A stretch of 64,000 nucleotides of DNA from Sphingomonas sp. URHD0057 (GTDB lineage: Bacteria > Pseudomonadota > Alphaproteobacteria > Sphingomonadales > Sphingomonadaceae): NCBI RefSeq assembly GCF_000620665.1, contig NZ_JIAU01000005.1, positions 106,001-170,000 on the forward strand, written 5' to 3'. The position numbers and the translations under genes are program-made. Every line of letters begins with the position of its first letter. Position 1 is the stretch's first letter. Below, one piece after another: positions 9,201-17,510 of this stretch. Below the pieces are notes generated by a model, which was not told the origin of the DNA, ran no database searches, and saw only the letters and a program-made list of their open reading frames with translations.

Positions 9201-9859
9201 GCCGGATGACCGGCCCGAGTCCGCTCGAACAGTTGCGCCGCCGCCTTGCTCTGGCAGTCGGCGAAAACGCGGTGTTCGACGGATGGACGCGCCAGGCGGT
9301 CGACAGCGCCGCCGCTCAGCTCGGCGTCGACCCGGTGCAGGCTCGGCTCGCCTTCCCCAAGCGCCAGGCGGCGATGATCCACTGCTATATCGAAGAGGTC
9401 GATCGCGCGCTCGAAGCGAGCTTCACTCCCGACAAGCTCGCGGCGATGAAGATCCGCGACCGGATTCGCGCTTTGGTCTGGCGCCGGCTCGAGATCATGG
9501 GCGATGCGCGTGAGGCTGTCCGCCGCGCGCTCGCGATTCTCGCGATGCCGCAGAATGTCCCGTTGGCGCTGCGCCTGTCGTGGCGCACCGCCGATCTCAT
9601 GTGGCGGATGGCCGGCGACACCAGCACCGACTTCAATCACTACACCAAGCGAATGACGCTGGGCGCGGTCTATGGCTCGACCTTGCTGACCTGGCTCGAC
9701 GACGCCAGCGAGGGGTGGAGCGACTCCGCCGCCTTCCTCGACCGCCGGATCGACGATGTGATGAAGTTCGAGAAATGGAAGGCGCAATGGCGCGGCTCTG
9801 GCGAGCGCCAGCTGAGCTTGACGCGCTTCCTTGGGCGGCTCCGCTATCCGCCGCGCTGA
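9197..9859 (+). CDS. COQ9-family ubiquinone biosynthesis protein
   Basis: COQ9-like proteins bind lipids and assist the hydroxylation steps of ubiquinone synthesis at the membrane. The 220 residues have the family's helical body, including LGVDPVQARLAFPKRQAAMIH-type and MWRMAGDTSTDFNHYTKRM-type segments (residues 34-55 and 135-155). The TetR-like fold of the family would sit near residues 20-70. The GTG start overlaps the preceding stop; an ATG lies three codons in. It precedes feoA by 44 bases with a Fur-like box between. Confidence 0.85.
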   Translation: MSRMTGPSPLEQLRRRLALAVGENAVFDGWTRQAVDSAAAQLGVDPVQARLAFPKRQAAMIHCYIEEVDRALEASFTPDKLAAMKIRDRIRALVWRRLEIMGDAREAVRRALAILAMPQNVPLALRLSWRTADLMWRMAGDTSTDFNHYTKRMTLGAVYGSTLLTWLDDASEGWSDSAAFLDRRIDDVMKFEKWKAQWRGSGERQLSLTRFLGRLRYPPR

Positions 9860-9882
9860 CGCGGCTTCCCTCGCGCTGCCGT

Positions 9883-9895
9883 TAATGATAATCAG
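9883..9895. promoter_or_regulatory. Fur-box-like site upstream of feoA
   Basis: TAATGATAATCAG lies just upstream of the feoA ATG and contains the inverted TGAT-A-ATCA core (9886-9894), a good match to the left part of the classical Fur consensus. Control of feoAB by iron through Fur is established in many bacteria; here it is inferred from this match and the neighbour genes. Confidence 0.55.
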
Positions 9896-9903
9896 TCGCA
9901 AGA

Positions 9904-10173
9904 ATGGACGCGCTCACCACACCGGAGGCGATGGGCCTCGACCGGCTGGCCGTTGGCCGGCGCGCGCGAATCGATTCCATCGATTGGGCAATGCTCGAGC
10001 TTTCGGAGGTCAATCGCCTCAAGCATTTCGGCTTCGATGAAGGGGTTGCCGTGGAGGCGCTTCACCTTGGGCCGTTCGGTCGCGATCCGATCGCGATCCG
10101 GGTTGGGCGCATGACCGTGGCGATTCGGCGCCGCCACGCCGGCGCGGTCCAGGTCGTCCCGCTCGAGCAGTGA
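9904..10173 (+). CDS. feoA: Ferrous iron transport accessory protein FeoA
   Basis: Small cytoplasmic SH3-like protein that supports FeoB. The 89 residues include the typical LSEVNRLKHFGFDEGVAVEAL segment (with the usual Arg/Leu pattern) and the C-terminal PIAIRVGRMTVAIRRRHAGAVQV core. The N-terminal 12 residues before LDRLAVG are an extension. Its TGA overlaps the GTG start of feoB (GTGA), so the two are translationally coupled. A Fur-like box sits immediately upstream. Confidence 0.93.
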   Translation: MDALTTPEAMGLDRLAVGRRARIDSIDWAMLELSEVNRLKHFGFDEGVAVEALHLGPFGRDPIAIRVGRMTVAIRRRHAGAVQVVPLEQ

Positions 10174-12017
10174 ACCCATTTCCGCTGGTCGCCGTCGCCG
10201 GCAGCCCCAATGCCGGCAAGAGCGCGCTGTTCAACGCCCTGACAGGGGCGCGGCAGAAGGTCGCCAACTATCCCGGCGTCACCGTCGAGCGGCATTCCGG
10301 CCGACTGACTCTCGCCGATGGTCGCCCGGTCGAGCTGGTCGACCTCCCCGGCGCCTACAGCCTCGATCCCGTCAGCCCGGATGAGGCGGTTACCCGCGAC
10401 GTTCTGCTCGGCCGCCAGAAGGGCGAGCGCCGGCCCGATGCGCTGCTCATCGTCGTCGACGCCTCGAACCTCGACAATCATTTGCGCTTCGCGCTCCAGC
10501 TGATCGAGCTCGACCTGCCGACGGTCGTCGCGCTTAACATGGTCGACCTCGCCAAGCGCGACGGGCTCGAGCTCGACCCGCGCAAGCTGGAGGAGGCGCT
10601 TGGGGTCCCGGTGATCGAGACGGTCGCGGTGCGGCGGCGCGGCGTTCCCGAGCTCCAGTCCGCCCTCGACGACATGCTCTCGGCGCCCCGCTGCGGCCTT
10701 CACGACCATGTAAAGGGCGATCTCATCCATTTGCAGCGGCGCGCGCGCGAAATTGCGACCGCCGCGGTGATTCGCGAGACGCCCGTGCGCCGCTGGACCC
10801 ACCGGCTCGACGGAGTCCTGCTTCACCCGGTGATCGGCCCCGTCATTCTCGCCGCGATCATGTTCGTGATGTTCCAGGCGGTGTTCGCGTGGAGTGTCAC
10901 GCCGCAAGACTGGATCGGCGACGGCGTCGCGTGGCTGTCCGGAGTCGCGGCCCGCGCCCTGCCGCCCGGGCTGCTGCGCTCGATGATCGTCGACGGCGCG
11001 ATCGCCGGGGTCGGCGCAGTCATCACCTTCCTGCCGCAGATCGTGATCCTGTTCTTCTTCATCCTCCTCCTCGAAGGCACCGGCTATATGGTCCGCGCCG
11101 CCTTCCTGATGGACCGGCTGATGCATGGCGCGGGCCTGTCGGGCCGCTCATTCATCCCGCTGCTGTCGAGCTTCGCCTGCGCGGTGCCCGGGATCATGGC
11201 GACGCGGACGATCGAGGACCCGAAGGACCGGCTGACCACGATCCTGGTCGCGCCGCTGATGACCTGCTCGGCGCGACTGCCGGTCTACACGCTGATCATT
11301 GCCGCCTTCATCCCCAACCGAAGCCTCGGGTTCGGCGTCGGGCTGCAGGGCGTGGTGATGTTCGGGCTCTACATCGTCGGGATTTTCGGCGCGCTGGTGG
11401 CCGCGCTGGTCATCCGCCGCGGCGTCCTCAAGGGCGGCGGCGGCGGCTTCATGATGGAGCTTCCCAAGTACCAATGGCCGCCCGTGAAGGACGTCGCCAT
11501 CGGCCTGCTGACCCGCGCCGAAATCTTCCTCAAGCGGGCCGGCACGATCATCCTTGGCACCACCATCATCCTGTGGGCCCTTGCCAGCATTCCCCAGGCC
11601 GGCCCCGGCCAGAAGCAGAGCGAGGTCTCGATCGCCGGCCATATCGCCGACGGCATCGAGACCGTCGTCCGGCCGATCGGCTTCAACCACGAGATCAGCC
11701 TGGCGCTCCTGCCGGCGATGGCGGCGCGCGAGGTGGCGGTGAGCGCCATCGCCACCGTTTATTCGATCGATTCGCCGGATGAAGGGGCCGGCGCGACCAA
11801 GCTCGAGGACCGGCTCCGGCATCGCTGGCCGCTGCCGACCGCGCTCGCCTTTCTCGCCTGGTTCGTGTTCGCGCCGCAGTGCATTTCGACCATCGCCGTC
11901 ACCCGCCGCGAGACCAACGGCTGGAAGTGGCCGCTGGTGATGGTCGGCTACTTATTTGCGCTCGCCTACATCGCGGCGGGCGTGACCTACTGGACGGCGG
12001 TCGCGCTCGGTTTATAG
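10170..12017 (+). CDS. feoB: Ferrous iron transporter FeoB
   Basis: Inner-membrane Fe2+ transporter with a regulatory G domain. The N-terminal GTPase shows G1 GSPNAGKS (residues 11-18), a G2 Thr within NYPGVTVER, G3 DLPGAYSL and G4 NMVD. The membrane part has two Gate repeats with Cys-containing segments SSFACAVPGIMATR and the later ALLPAMAAREVAVSA. At 615 residues it is of the short class; E. coli FeoB is over 770. There is no FeoC. The GTG start overlaps feoA. Under Fur control if the upstream site is real. Confidence 0.95.
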   Translation: MNPFPLVAVAGSPNAGKSALFNALTGARQKVANYPGVTVERHSGRLTLADGRPVELVDLPGAYSLDPVSPDEAVTRDVLLGRQKGERRPDALLIVVDASNLDNHLRFALQLIELDLPTVVALNMVDLAKRDGLELDPRKLEEALGVPVIETVAVRRRGVPELQSALDDMLSAPRCGLHDHVKGDLIHLQRRAREIATAAVIRETPVRRWTHRLDGVLLHPVIGPVILAAIMFVMFQAVFAWSVTPQDWIGDGVAWLSGVAARALPPGLLRSMIVDGAIAGVGAVITFLPQIVILFFFILLLEGTGYMVRAAFLMDRLMHGAGLSGRSFIPLLSSFACAVPGIMATRTIEDPKDRLTTILVAPLMTCSARLPVYTLIIAAFIPNRSLGFGVGLQGVVMFGLYIVGIFGALVAALVIRRGVLKGGGGGFMMELPKYQWPPVKDVAIGLLTRAEIFLKRAGTIILGTTIILWALASIPQAGPGQKQSEVSIAGHIADGIETVVRPIGFNHEISLALLPAMAAREVAVSAIATVYSIDSPDEGAGATKLEDRLRHRWPLPTALAFLAWFVFAPQCISTIAVTRRETNGWKWPLVMVGYLFALAYIAAGVTYWTAVALGL

Positions 12018-12044
12018 CGGTTCTTCGAGAGAAGGAGAGTAGCC

Positions 12045-12533
12045 ATGGCGGGCGTGAATAAGGTGATCCTGGTCGGCAATCTCGGCGCGGACCCCGAGGC
12101 GCGCACGCTCAACAGCGGCGGCGAAGTCGTCAACATGCGCATCGCCACGTCGGAGAATTGGAACGACAAAGCCACCGGTGAGCGCAAGGAAAAGACCGAG
12201 TGGCACAATGTCGTGATCTTCAACGAGAACCTGGGCCGAGTCGCGAAGAACTATTTGCGCAAAGGATCCAAAGTTTACGTCGAGGGTCAGCTGCAGACCC
12301 GCAAATGGACCGACCAATCGGGCAACGACAAATATACGACCGAGATTGTGCTTCAGAAATTCCGCGGCGAGCTCCAGCTGCTCGACAGCCGTGATGGCGG
12401 CGGCTCGAGCCGCGGCGCATTCAATGAGGACTTCGGCGGCGACGATTTTGGCGGCGGTGCTCCGTCGAAGTCTCAGTCGCGCCCGCAACCGGCGGCGTTC
12501 GACACCGATCTGGACGACGACGTTCCCTTCTAG
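12045..12533 (+). CDS. ssb: Single-stranded DNA-binding protein
   Basis: Binds ssDNA in replication, repair and recombination. The 162 residues have an N-terminal OB fold ([20 protein letters not shown] to about residue 110), a Gly/Ser/Gln-rich linker, and the acidic partner-binding tip DDDVPF at the C-terminus. An AAGGAG site precedes the ATG. The stop codon lies inside a 17-base tandem duplication, and the gene converges on yceD. It is complete and ordinary. Confidence 0.97.
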   Translation: MAGVNKVILVGNLGADPEARTLNSGGEVVNMRIATSENWNDKATGERKEKTEWHNVVIFNENLGRVAKNYLRKGSKVYVEGQLQTRKWTDQSGNDKYTTEIVLQKFRGELQLLDSRDGGGSSRGAFNEDFGGDDFGGGAPSKSQSRPQPAAFDTDLDDDVPF

Positions 12534-12556
12534 GAGTCGGGCCCTTCTAGGAGTCG
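12525..12556. repeat. 17-base-period direct repeat spanning two convergent stop codons
   Basis: CCCTTCTAGGAGTCG occurs at 12525-12539 and again at 12542-12556. The first copy contains the ssb TAG (plus strand). The second contains the yceD stop (CTA, read as TAG on the minus strand). A local duplication or replication slip would give this arrangement. Confidence 0.8.
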
Positions 12557-13065
12557 AGGCCCTTCTTGAGCTGCGCTAGCACGGCGAACGGGCTGGCTTC
12601 GGCTTCGCTGATCACCCCTGCCTCCTTGAGCGCGGCGTCCGCCTCGGCGCTGCGCGGGTACGGATCCAGGCTGAGCGCCAGCGTATCGGCAATGGCGCCG
12701 CCGAGGTCGATGGTCCCGCCCTCGTAGAAGACCGTGTCGCAATCCGCCGCGCCGAGCTCGATCTCGTCATCCGGACTGGCTTGAAGCTCAGGCCTGAAGA
12801 TCAGCGCAAACGGCTCGTCGATGTGCGCGGCGACGGGCGCGCCGGTCACGACGCAGCTTTGCACTAGCGATGCGACCAGCCGGCCCTCGGCGCGGACCTG
12901 CCCGCCCTTGCGCGACAGGCAGGCATGGGCCTCGACGCCGTCGACTGCGCCGAGTCCCAGCCGTTTGGCGATGTCCCGCCGTTCGTCGTCGTCGGCGATG
13001 AGATCGAGACGGTCGCCGTCGCGAATTGAATCGAGTCTGAGTTGGTGTGCGAAGCCGTCGTTCAT
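12547..13065 (-). CDS. YceD/DUF177 family protein (23S rRNA accumulation)
   Basis: A 172-residue cytoplasmic protein of the DUF177/YceD family, linked in E. coli to normal 23S rRNA levels and often located near rpmF. Family features are the two CxxxxxC-type points: SCVVTGAPV near residue 70 and AADCDTVFYEGGTIDLGGAIADTLALSLDPYP (residues 106-137). There is no zinc CxxC pair. The start ATG overlaps the stop of the ubiquinol-cytochrome c chaperone gene (ATGA), an arrangement common in alphaproteobacteria. It converges on ssb. Confidence 0.88.
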   Translation of the reverse strand: MNDGFAHQLRLDSIRDGDRLDLIADDDERRDIAKRLGLGAVDGVEAHACLSRKGGQVRAEGRLVASLVQSCVVTGAPVAAHIDEPFALIFRPELQASPDDEIELGAADCDTVFYEGGTIDLGGAIADTLALSLDPYPRSAEADAALKEAGVISEAEASPFAVLAQLKKGLDS

Positions 13066-13571
13066 TCGATCTTTCCCTCAGCCAGTGCGCTGGGGCCGGT
13101 TCGTTCGAGCCTCAACCACAACGCCTTCAACGCTGCGCTGGTGTGCTTAGCCGCGTCGTCCGCCGGCTCCGACCGATAAACGCTTTCGCGGGTCGGTTCG
13201 CGCCAGTCGGCCGAGGCGATCGCAGTGCGCCACAATGCGGTTCGCCTGGCGAGCGAGCCGACCAGCTTGCGCACCGTCTTCCCCAAAGTCGGATCGCTAA
13301 GCCCGAGTTCGCGATGCTCGCTCTCCATGACCGCGATGAACCGCTCGGTCAGCGCGACGGACACCTCATTTCCGGCCTCGCCCTCCCGTTCGAGCCGGAC
13401 CAGAATCAGCGCGATCACCGTCGACAGCATGGCGAAGCGCCCGTCGATCGTGTCGGGGACGCGGCCGTCGCGAAACCAGTGCGGTCGCCGCGCCTCGTCG
13501 GTGGCGGCGGAAAACAGCGCGGTCCCGCGCACCGGTTGGGCCGTTAATCTTCGGAACAGGTTGTCGAGCAT
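13062..13571 (-). CDS. Ubiquinol-cytochrome c chaperone family protein
   Basis: Member of the CBP3/UQCC1-like family that assists assembly of the cytochrome bc1 complex. The chosen ATG at 13571 gives 169 residues beginning MLDNLFRRLTAQP. The conserved body includes PHWFRDGRVPDTIDGRFAMLS and LSDPTLGKTVRKLVGSLARR. An in-frame ATG 48 bases further upstream is possible. It is coupled to yceD by an ATGA overlap and divergent from bamE over 130 bases. Confidence 0.85.
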   Translation of the reverse strand: MLDNLFRRLTAQPVRGTALFSAATDEARRPHWFRDGRVPDTIDGRFAMLSTVIALILVRLEREGEAGNEVSVALTERFIAVMESEHRELGLSDPTLGKTVRKLVGSLARRTALWRTAIASADWREPTRESVYRSEPADDAAKHTSAALKALWLRLERTGPSALAEGKIE

Positions 13572-13701
13572 AGCGTCCTTCGCGCTCCCAAGGCTTGCGC
13601 CTCCGGTTGCGGCCAGCATATTGAGGCCGCGGACCGGGTAGGCAAGTCCGGGCGATTGTGACGCGCTCATCTCGCGCATCCGAAGGGATTTGAACATCAT
13701 C

Positions 13702-14172
13702 ATGAAGGTTGCGCTCTTGAAGATCTCGACCGCGTTCGCGGTCGCCGCCGCGCTCGGTGGCTGCGCTTCGGTCCGAACGCACCGCGGGGCGGTCATCGAT
13801 TCGCAGCTCATGACTGCGGTCCAGCCCGGCGTCGACAATAAGGCATCGGTGGAGAAGCTGCTCGGCCGGCCGTCGTTCACCGGCCAGTTCACGCCGAACG
13901 AATGGTATTATGTGTCGCGCGACACGGCGCAGTTCGCCTTCCGCAATCCGCGGACGATCAAGCAGACCGTGCTGCTGGTGCGCTTCGACCCTGCCGGCAA
14001 CGTCGCCGCAGTGGACCATATCGGCAAGGAGCTGGTGCTGAACGTCGACCCGAGCAGCCGCAAGACTCCAACGCTCGGCCGCAAGCAGGGCTTCTTCGAG
14101 GAACTGTTCAACAATATCGGGACGGTCGGCACGCCGGGCTTGCCCGGGTCGAACAGCGGCGGACCTTACTAA
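13702..14172 (+). CDS. bamE: Outer-membrane assembly lipoprotein BamE (SmpA/OmlA)
   Basis: Lipoprotein subunit of the BAM complex that inserts beta-barrels. The signal peptide ends in the lipobox LGGC with C21 (start ATG 13702; a TTG 12 bases upstream is the alternative). The SmpA domain shows VQPGVDNKASVEKLLGRPS and NEWYYVSRDTAQFAFR. The 156-residue length fits. The C-terminal tail after residue 125 (LGRKQGFFEELFNNIG and a Gly/Pro end) is typical of alphaproteobacterial forms. Confidence 0.9.
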   Translation: MKVALLKISTAFAVAAALGGCASVRTHRGAVIDSQLMTAVQPGVDNKASVEKLLGRPSFTGQFTPNEWYYVSRDTAQFAFRNPRTIKQTVLLVRFDPAGNVAAVDHIGKELVLNVDPSSRKTPTLGRKQGFFEELFNNIGTVGTPGLPGSNSGGPY

Positions 14173-14224
14173 GGACCGCGCCCTGCCGCTTCCTCGTAGC
14201 GTCGCTTTATCCTAAGCGGCGGAG

Positions 14225-14992
14225 ATGACCGCGACCCCTGCCGGCATGACCTATGCCGACTATCTCAAGCTCGACCAGCTGCTGTCGGCGCAGCAGCCGC
14301 TGTCCGCCCTTCACGACGAGATGCTGTTCATCGTCATCCACCAGACCAAAGAGCTGTGGATGAAGGAGATGCTGCACGAGCTTGAGCTGGCCATTCGCCT
14401 GATTGGCGAGGACCATCTCGCCGAAGCGTTCAAGGCAATGGCGCGGATCAGCCGGATCCAGGCGGTGATGACCCTGTCGTGGGACGTCCTGTCGACGCTG
14501 ACTCCGGTCGATTACATGAAATTTCGCGACGTGCTCGGCACCAGCTCTGGATTTCAGTCGGCGCAATTCCGCGAGCTCGAATATCGCCTCGGCCTCAAGA
14601 ACCCCGCGTTTCTAGACCATTATGACGAAGGCACCACGGCACGGACTCGGTTGCAGCGCGCCCTCGACGAACCGAGCCTGCGCGAAGCGGCGATGGATGC
14701 ACTGGCGCGCGGCGGGTTCGACCTTGGCGACCGCTCCGTCGAGGCGCTCGCCGCCGCGTGGCTCGAGGTTTATCGCGATGCCGACCGCTGGTTCGAGCTG
14801 TACGAGCTTGCCGAGAAGCTCGTCGACATCGACGACGCTTTGGCCATGTGGCGGCACAAGCATGTGCTGACGGTCGAGCGGATCATCGGCAACAAGCGCG
14901 GCACCGGGGGCTCGGCAGGCGCCTCGTACCTCCGCTCGACGCTCGACAAGCGCATATTCCCCGAATTGTGGGCGCTGAGGACCGATCTTTGA
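14225..14992 (+). CDS. kynA: Tryptophan 2,3-dioxygenase
   Basis: Haem enzyme that opens the tryptophan indole ring to N-formylkynurenine. The 255 residues are within the normal bacterial size. They show MTYADYLKLDQLLSAQ, the active-site His segment FIVIHQTKELWMKE, the SSGFQSAQFRELE loop and the C-terminal haem-ligand region MWRHKHVLTVERIIGNKRGTGG (in two parts around residues 212-235). It overlaps the next gene through TTGA, starting the kynurenine operon. No formamidase is present in the window. Confidence 0.96.
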   Translation: MTATPAGMTYADYLKLDQLLSAQQPLSALHDEMLFIVIHQTKELWMKEMLHELELAIRLIGEDHLAEAFKAMARISRIQAVMTLSWDVLSTLTPVDYMKFRDVLGTSSGFQSAQFRELEYRLGLKNPAFLDHYDEGTTARTRLQRALDEPSLREAAMDALARGGFDLGDRSVEALAAAWLEVYRDADRWFELYELAEKLVDIDDALAMWRHKHVLTVERIIGNKRGTGGSAGASYLRSTLDKRIFPELWALRTDL

Positions 14993-16152
14993 GCTTCAAG
15001 CCGCTGTTCTCGCGGAGCCTGTCGGCCGATCCCGACCGGCTGCATTTCGCGTCGCACAGTCATCACCTGTGGCCCGACGCCAGCTTTGCCGGCCAGGTCG
15101 CGGCATGGAACGACGCGGCGCGCCTTGCCGACCTCAAATGGGACAAGGTCATGGGCGAGGTCTGGCAGGAGGCTCAAGGCCACATCGCCGGCGAGCTTGG
15201 CACGGGCGACCCCTCGGCCATCGTCTTTTCGTCCAACACCCACGATTTTCTGATCCGGTTGATCACCGCCGCTCCAGCGCGCGGCAGCGGACCGCTGCGA
15301 GTGCTGACAACGGACGGCGAGTTCCACAGCGCGCGGCGCCAGTTTGCGCGCTGGGCCGAGGCCGGCTGGATCGTGCTCGACAAGATCGCCGCGGAGCCGT
15401 CCGACAGCCTTTCGGACCGCTTCTTCGCCGCCGCGCAGCAGGGCGATCACGACCTGATCATGATCAGCCAGGTGCTGTTCGGCAGCGGCCGCCTGTTCGA
15501 CCGCGTGGAGGAGCTGTCGTCGCTTGCCAGGCCTGAGGGGCCGTGGGTGGTGATCGACGGTTATCATGCCTTCATGGGTGTGGCGGACCCGTTCGGAGAG
15601 GAGGCCGCGCGCTCGGCTTTCTACCTCGGCGGCGGTTACAAATATGCGATGGCGGGCGAGGGCTGCGCCTTTCTCCATGCCCCGCCCGAATTCGGCGACC
15701 GCCCGCCGGTGACCGGCTGGTTCGCCGAGTTTGAGGACTTGAGCCTGCCGCCGGGAAGCGTCGGCTATGCCAGGGACGCGAGCCGGTTTCTAGGAGCCAC
15801 GTTCGATCCCTCGGCGCTGTACCGCTTCAACGCGGTTCAGCGGACGCTGGCGGACCACGGCCTGACCACCGCGCGAATCTCCGCCCATGTCGCGGAATTG
15901 CAGGCCCAGCTAGTGGGCGGGATCGCGCAGACTGCGTTGGCGGAGGCGGACCTGCTCAATCCACTCGACGGGTCGCCGCACGCCCGCTTCCTAGCCTTCC
16001 GCAGCGGGGACGCGCAGCGCTGGTACCAGCAGCTCAAGGCTAAGAACTGCATCACCGACGTGCGCGGCGATGTGCTGAGAATCGGATTTGGCGTCTATCA
16101 AGACCCCGAGGATGTCGAGCGGCTGCGCGAGCTTATCGCGGGGCTTGCTTGA
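14989..16152 (+). CDS. kynU: Kynureninase-like PLP-dependent enzyme
   Basis: Class V aminotransferase-fold protein, expected to cleave kynurenine to anthranilate and alanine. The PLP lysine lies in GGGYKYAMAGEG (about residue 216), with FSSNTHDFLIRL near 77 for phosphate binding and the Asp of WVVIDGYHAFMG near 189. At 387 residues it is shorter than E. coli KynU, so another class V lyase activity is possible, but coupling to kynA supports the call. The TTG start at 14989 overlaps the kynA stop and yields LSFKPLFSRSLSADP; no better upstream start exists. Confidence 0.82.
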   Translation: MSFKPLFSRSLSADPDRLHFASHSHHLWPDASFAGQVAAWNDAARLADLKWDKVMGEVWQEAQGHIAGELGTGDPSAIVFSSNTHDFLIRLITAAPARGSGPLRVLTTDGEFHSARRQFARWAEAGWIVLDKIAAEPSDSLSDRFFAAAQQGDHDLIMISQVLFGSGRLFDRVEELSSLARPEGPWVVIDGYHAFMGVADPFGEEAARSAFYLGGGYKYAMAGEGCAFLHAPPEFGDRPPVTGWFAEFEDLSLPPGSVGYARDASRFLGATFDPSALYRFNAVQRTLADHGLTTARISAHVAELQAQLVGGIAQTALAEADLLNPLDGSPHARFLAFRSGDAQRWYQQLKAKNCITDVRGDVLRIGFGVYQDPEDVERLRELIAGLA

Positions 16153-17396
16153 GCCGACCGGCGAACGGGGGCAGCGGCCTCATCCTCGGCCTCCTGCTGG
16201 CTGCCTACACGCTCAACTTCCTCGATCGGCAGATCGTCGGAATCCTGAAAATTCCGATCAAGGCCGAGCTTGGTCTCTCCGATACCCAGCTCGGGCTGAT
16301 GGGCGGCATTGCCTTCGCCTCGGTCTATTCGACGCTGGCGATCCCGTTCGCCCGCTACGCCGACCGCAAGGGCCGGGCGCGCGTCATCGTCCTCGCAATT
16401 GCTACCTGGAGCCTGTTCACCGGGCTGTGCGGACTGGTCACCTCCTTCTGGCAGCTGTTCGTGGCGCGCATGGGGGTCGGGGTCGGCGAGGCCGGAGGGG
16501 TCGCTCCAAGCTACGCCCTGATTGCTCAGCATGTCGCGCCGGAGCGCAGGGCGCGGGCGCTGGCGATCTTCTTCCTCGGAATTCCGATCGGCTCGGCGCT
16601 CGCGCTGTTCTTTGGCGGCTGGCTCGCCGAGGCGGTCGATTGGCGCGCGGCATTCGTCGTGATTGGAGCGGCGGGGCTGCCCGTCGCCTGGCTGATTGCG
16701 CGCTACGTTCCCGATGCTGCGCCAGATCCAGCCGCCGGAGCGGCGCCGTTCTTCCAGGTCCTCGCCGAGCTTGCCGCCAAGCCGAGCTTCTGGTTGCTGT
16801 CGCTCGGCGCCGCGTCCGGCTCGATCTGCGGTTATGGTTTCGGCTTTTGGCTGCCGTCCTTTTTCAGCGAGAATCTCGGCCTCTCCCTGACCGGTATCGG
16901 CGCCTATTACGGGTCGATCGTCCTCGTCGGCGGCGCCGCCGGCATCTGGCTCGCAAGCCTGGTGTCGGACCGGCTCGGCGCTGCCCGATCCGCTGCCTAC
17001 CCCGCCGTCCCGGGCGTCGCCTTCCTGCTCTCGGTACCAGCCTATTTCGTGGCCATGTCGTCGGCGTCTCCCGGGCTCGCCTGGCTCCTGTTCGCATTTG
17101 CCCAGGCCTTGTCGCTCGCCTGGCTCGGGCCGATCACGACCGCGGTCCAGGGACTGGTGGCGCCCAGCCGCCGGGCGACCGCGTCGGCCTGCTTCCTGCT
17201 GTTCGTCAATCTCATCGGAATCGGCTTTGGGACCTTCGTGTTCGGCTTCGCGGCGGACCGCCTGCGCCCGGCCTACGGCGCGGACGCCATGCGCATCGCG
17301 ATTCTCGACGGACTAGGCTTCTATGTCCTGGCTGCGTTGCTGTGCGGATTGGCCGCGATCACCATCGGCCGCGACGCGGAATCTCCAAATATCTGA
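16149..17396 (+). CDS. MFS transporter in the kynurenine operon
   Basis: A 415-residue twelve-helix major facilitator of the spinster/aromatic-acid type. It has LNFLDRQIVGILKIPIKAE in helix 1, the loop motif RYADRKGRARVI between helices 2 and 3, and VGVGEAGGVAPSYALIA in helix 4. The TTG start is coupled to kynU (TTGA). The substrate is not readable from sequence; tryptophan, kynurenine or anthranilate are inferred from the operon. An AT-rich spacer with the next gene's promoter follows. Confidence 0.87.
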   Translation: MSRPANGGSGLILGLLLAAYTLNFLDRQIVGILKIPIKAELGLSDTQLGLMGGIAFASVYSTLAIPFARYADRKGRARVIVLAIATWSLFTGLCGLVTSFWQLFVARMGVGVGEAGGVAPSYALIAQHVAPERRARALAIFFLGIPIGSALALFFGGWLAEAVDWRAAFVVIGAAGLPVAWLIARYVPDAAPDPAAGAAPFFQVLAELAAKPSFWLLSLGAASGSICGYGFGFWLPSFFSENLGLSLTGIGAYYGSIVLVGGAAGIWLASLVSDRLGAARSAAYPAVPGVAFLLSVPAYFVAMSSASPGLAWLLFAFAQALSLAWLGPITTAVQGLVAPSRRATASACFLLFVNLIGIGFGTFVFGFAADRLRPAYGADAMRIAILDGLGFYVLAALLCGLAAITIGRDAESPNI

Positions 17397-17510
17397 ATAC
17401 ATTAGACATTTTGAGTTCATTCCGCTGCGGTAAAGTGAACGGTTCCATAGCCGAACACGGGAACGGCGGGCCCCAGTGGCCGTTTAGGCCGTTAAGAAGG
17501 AGAAATTGTG

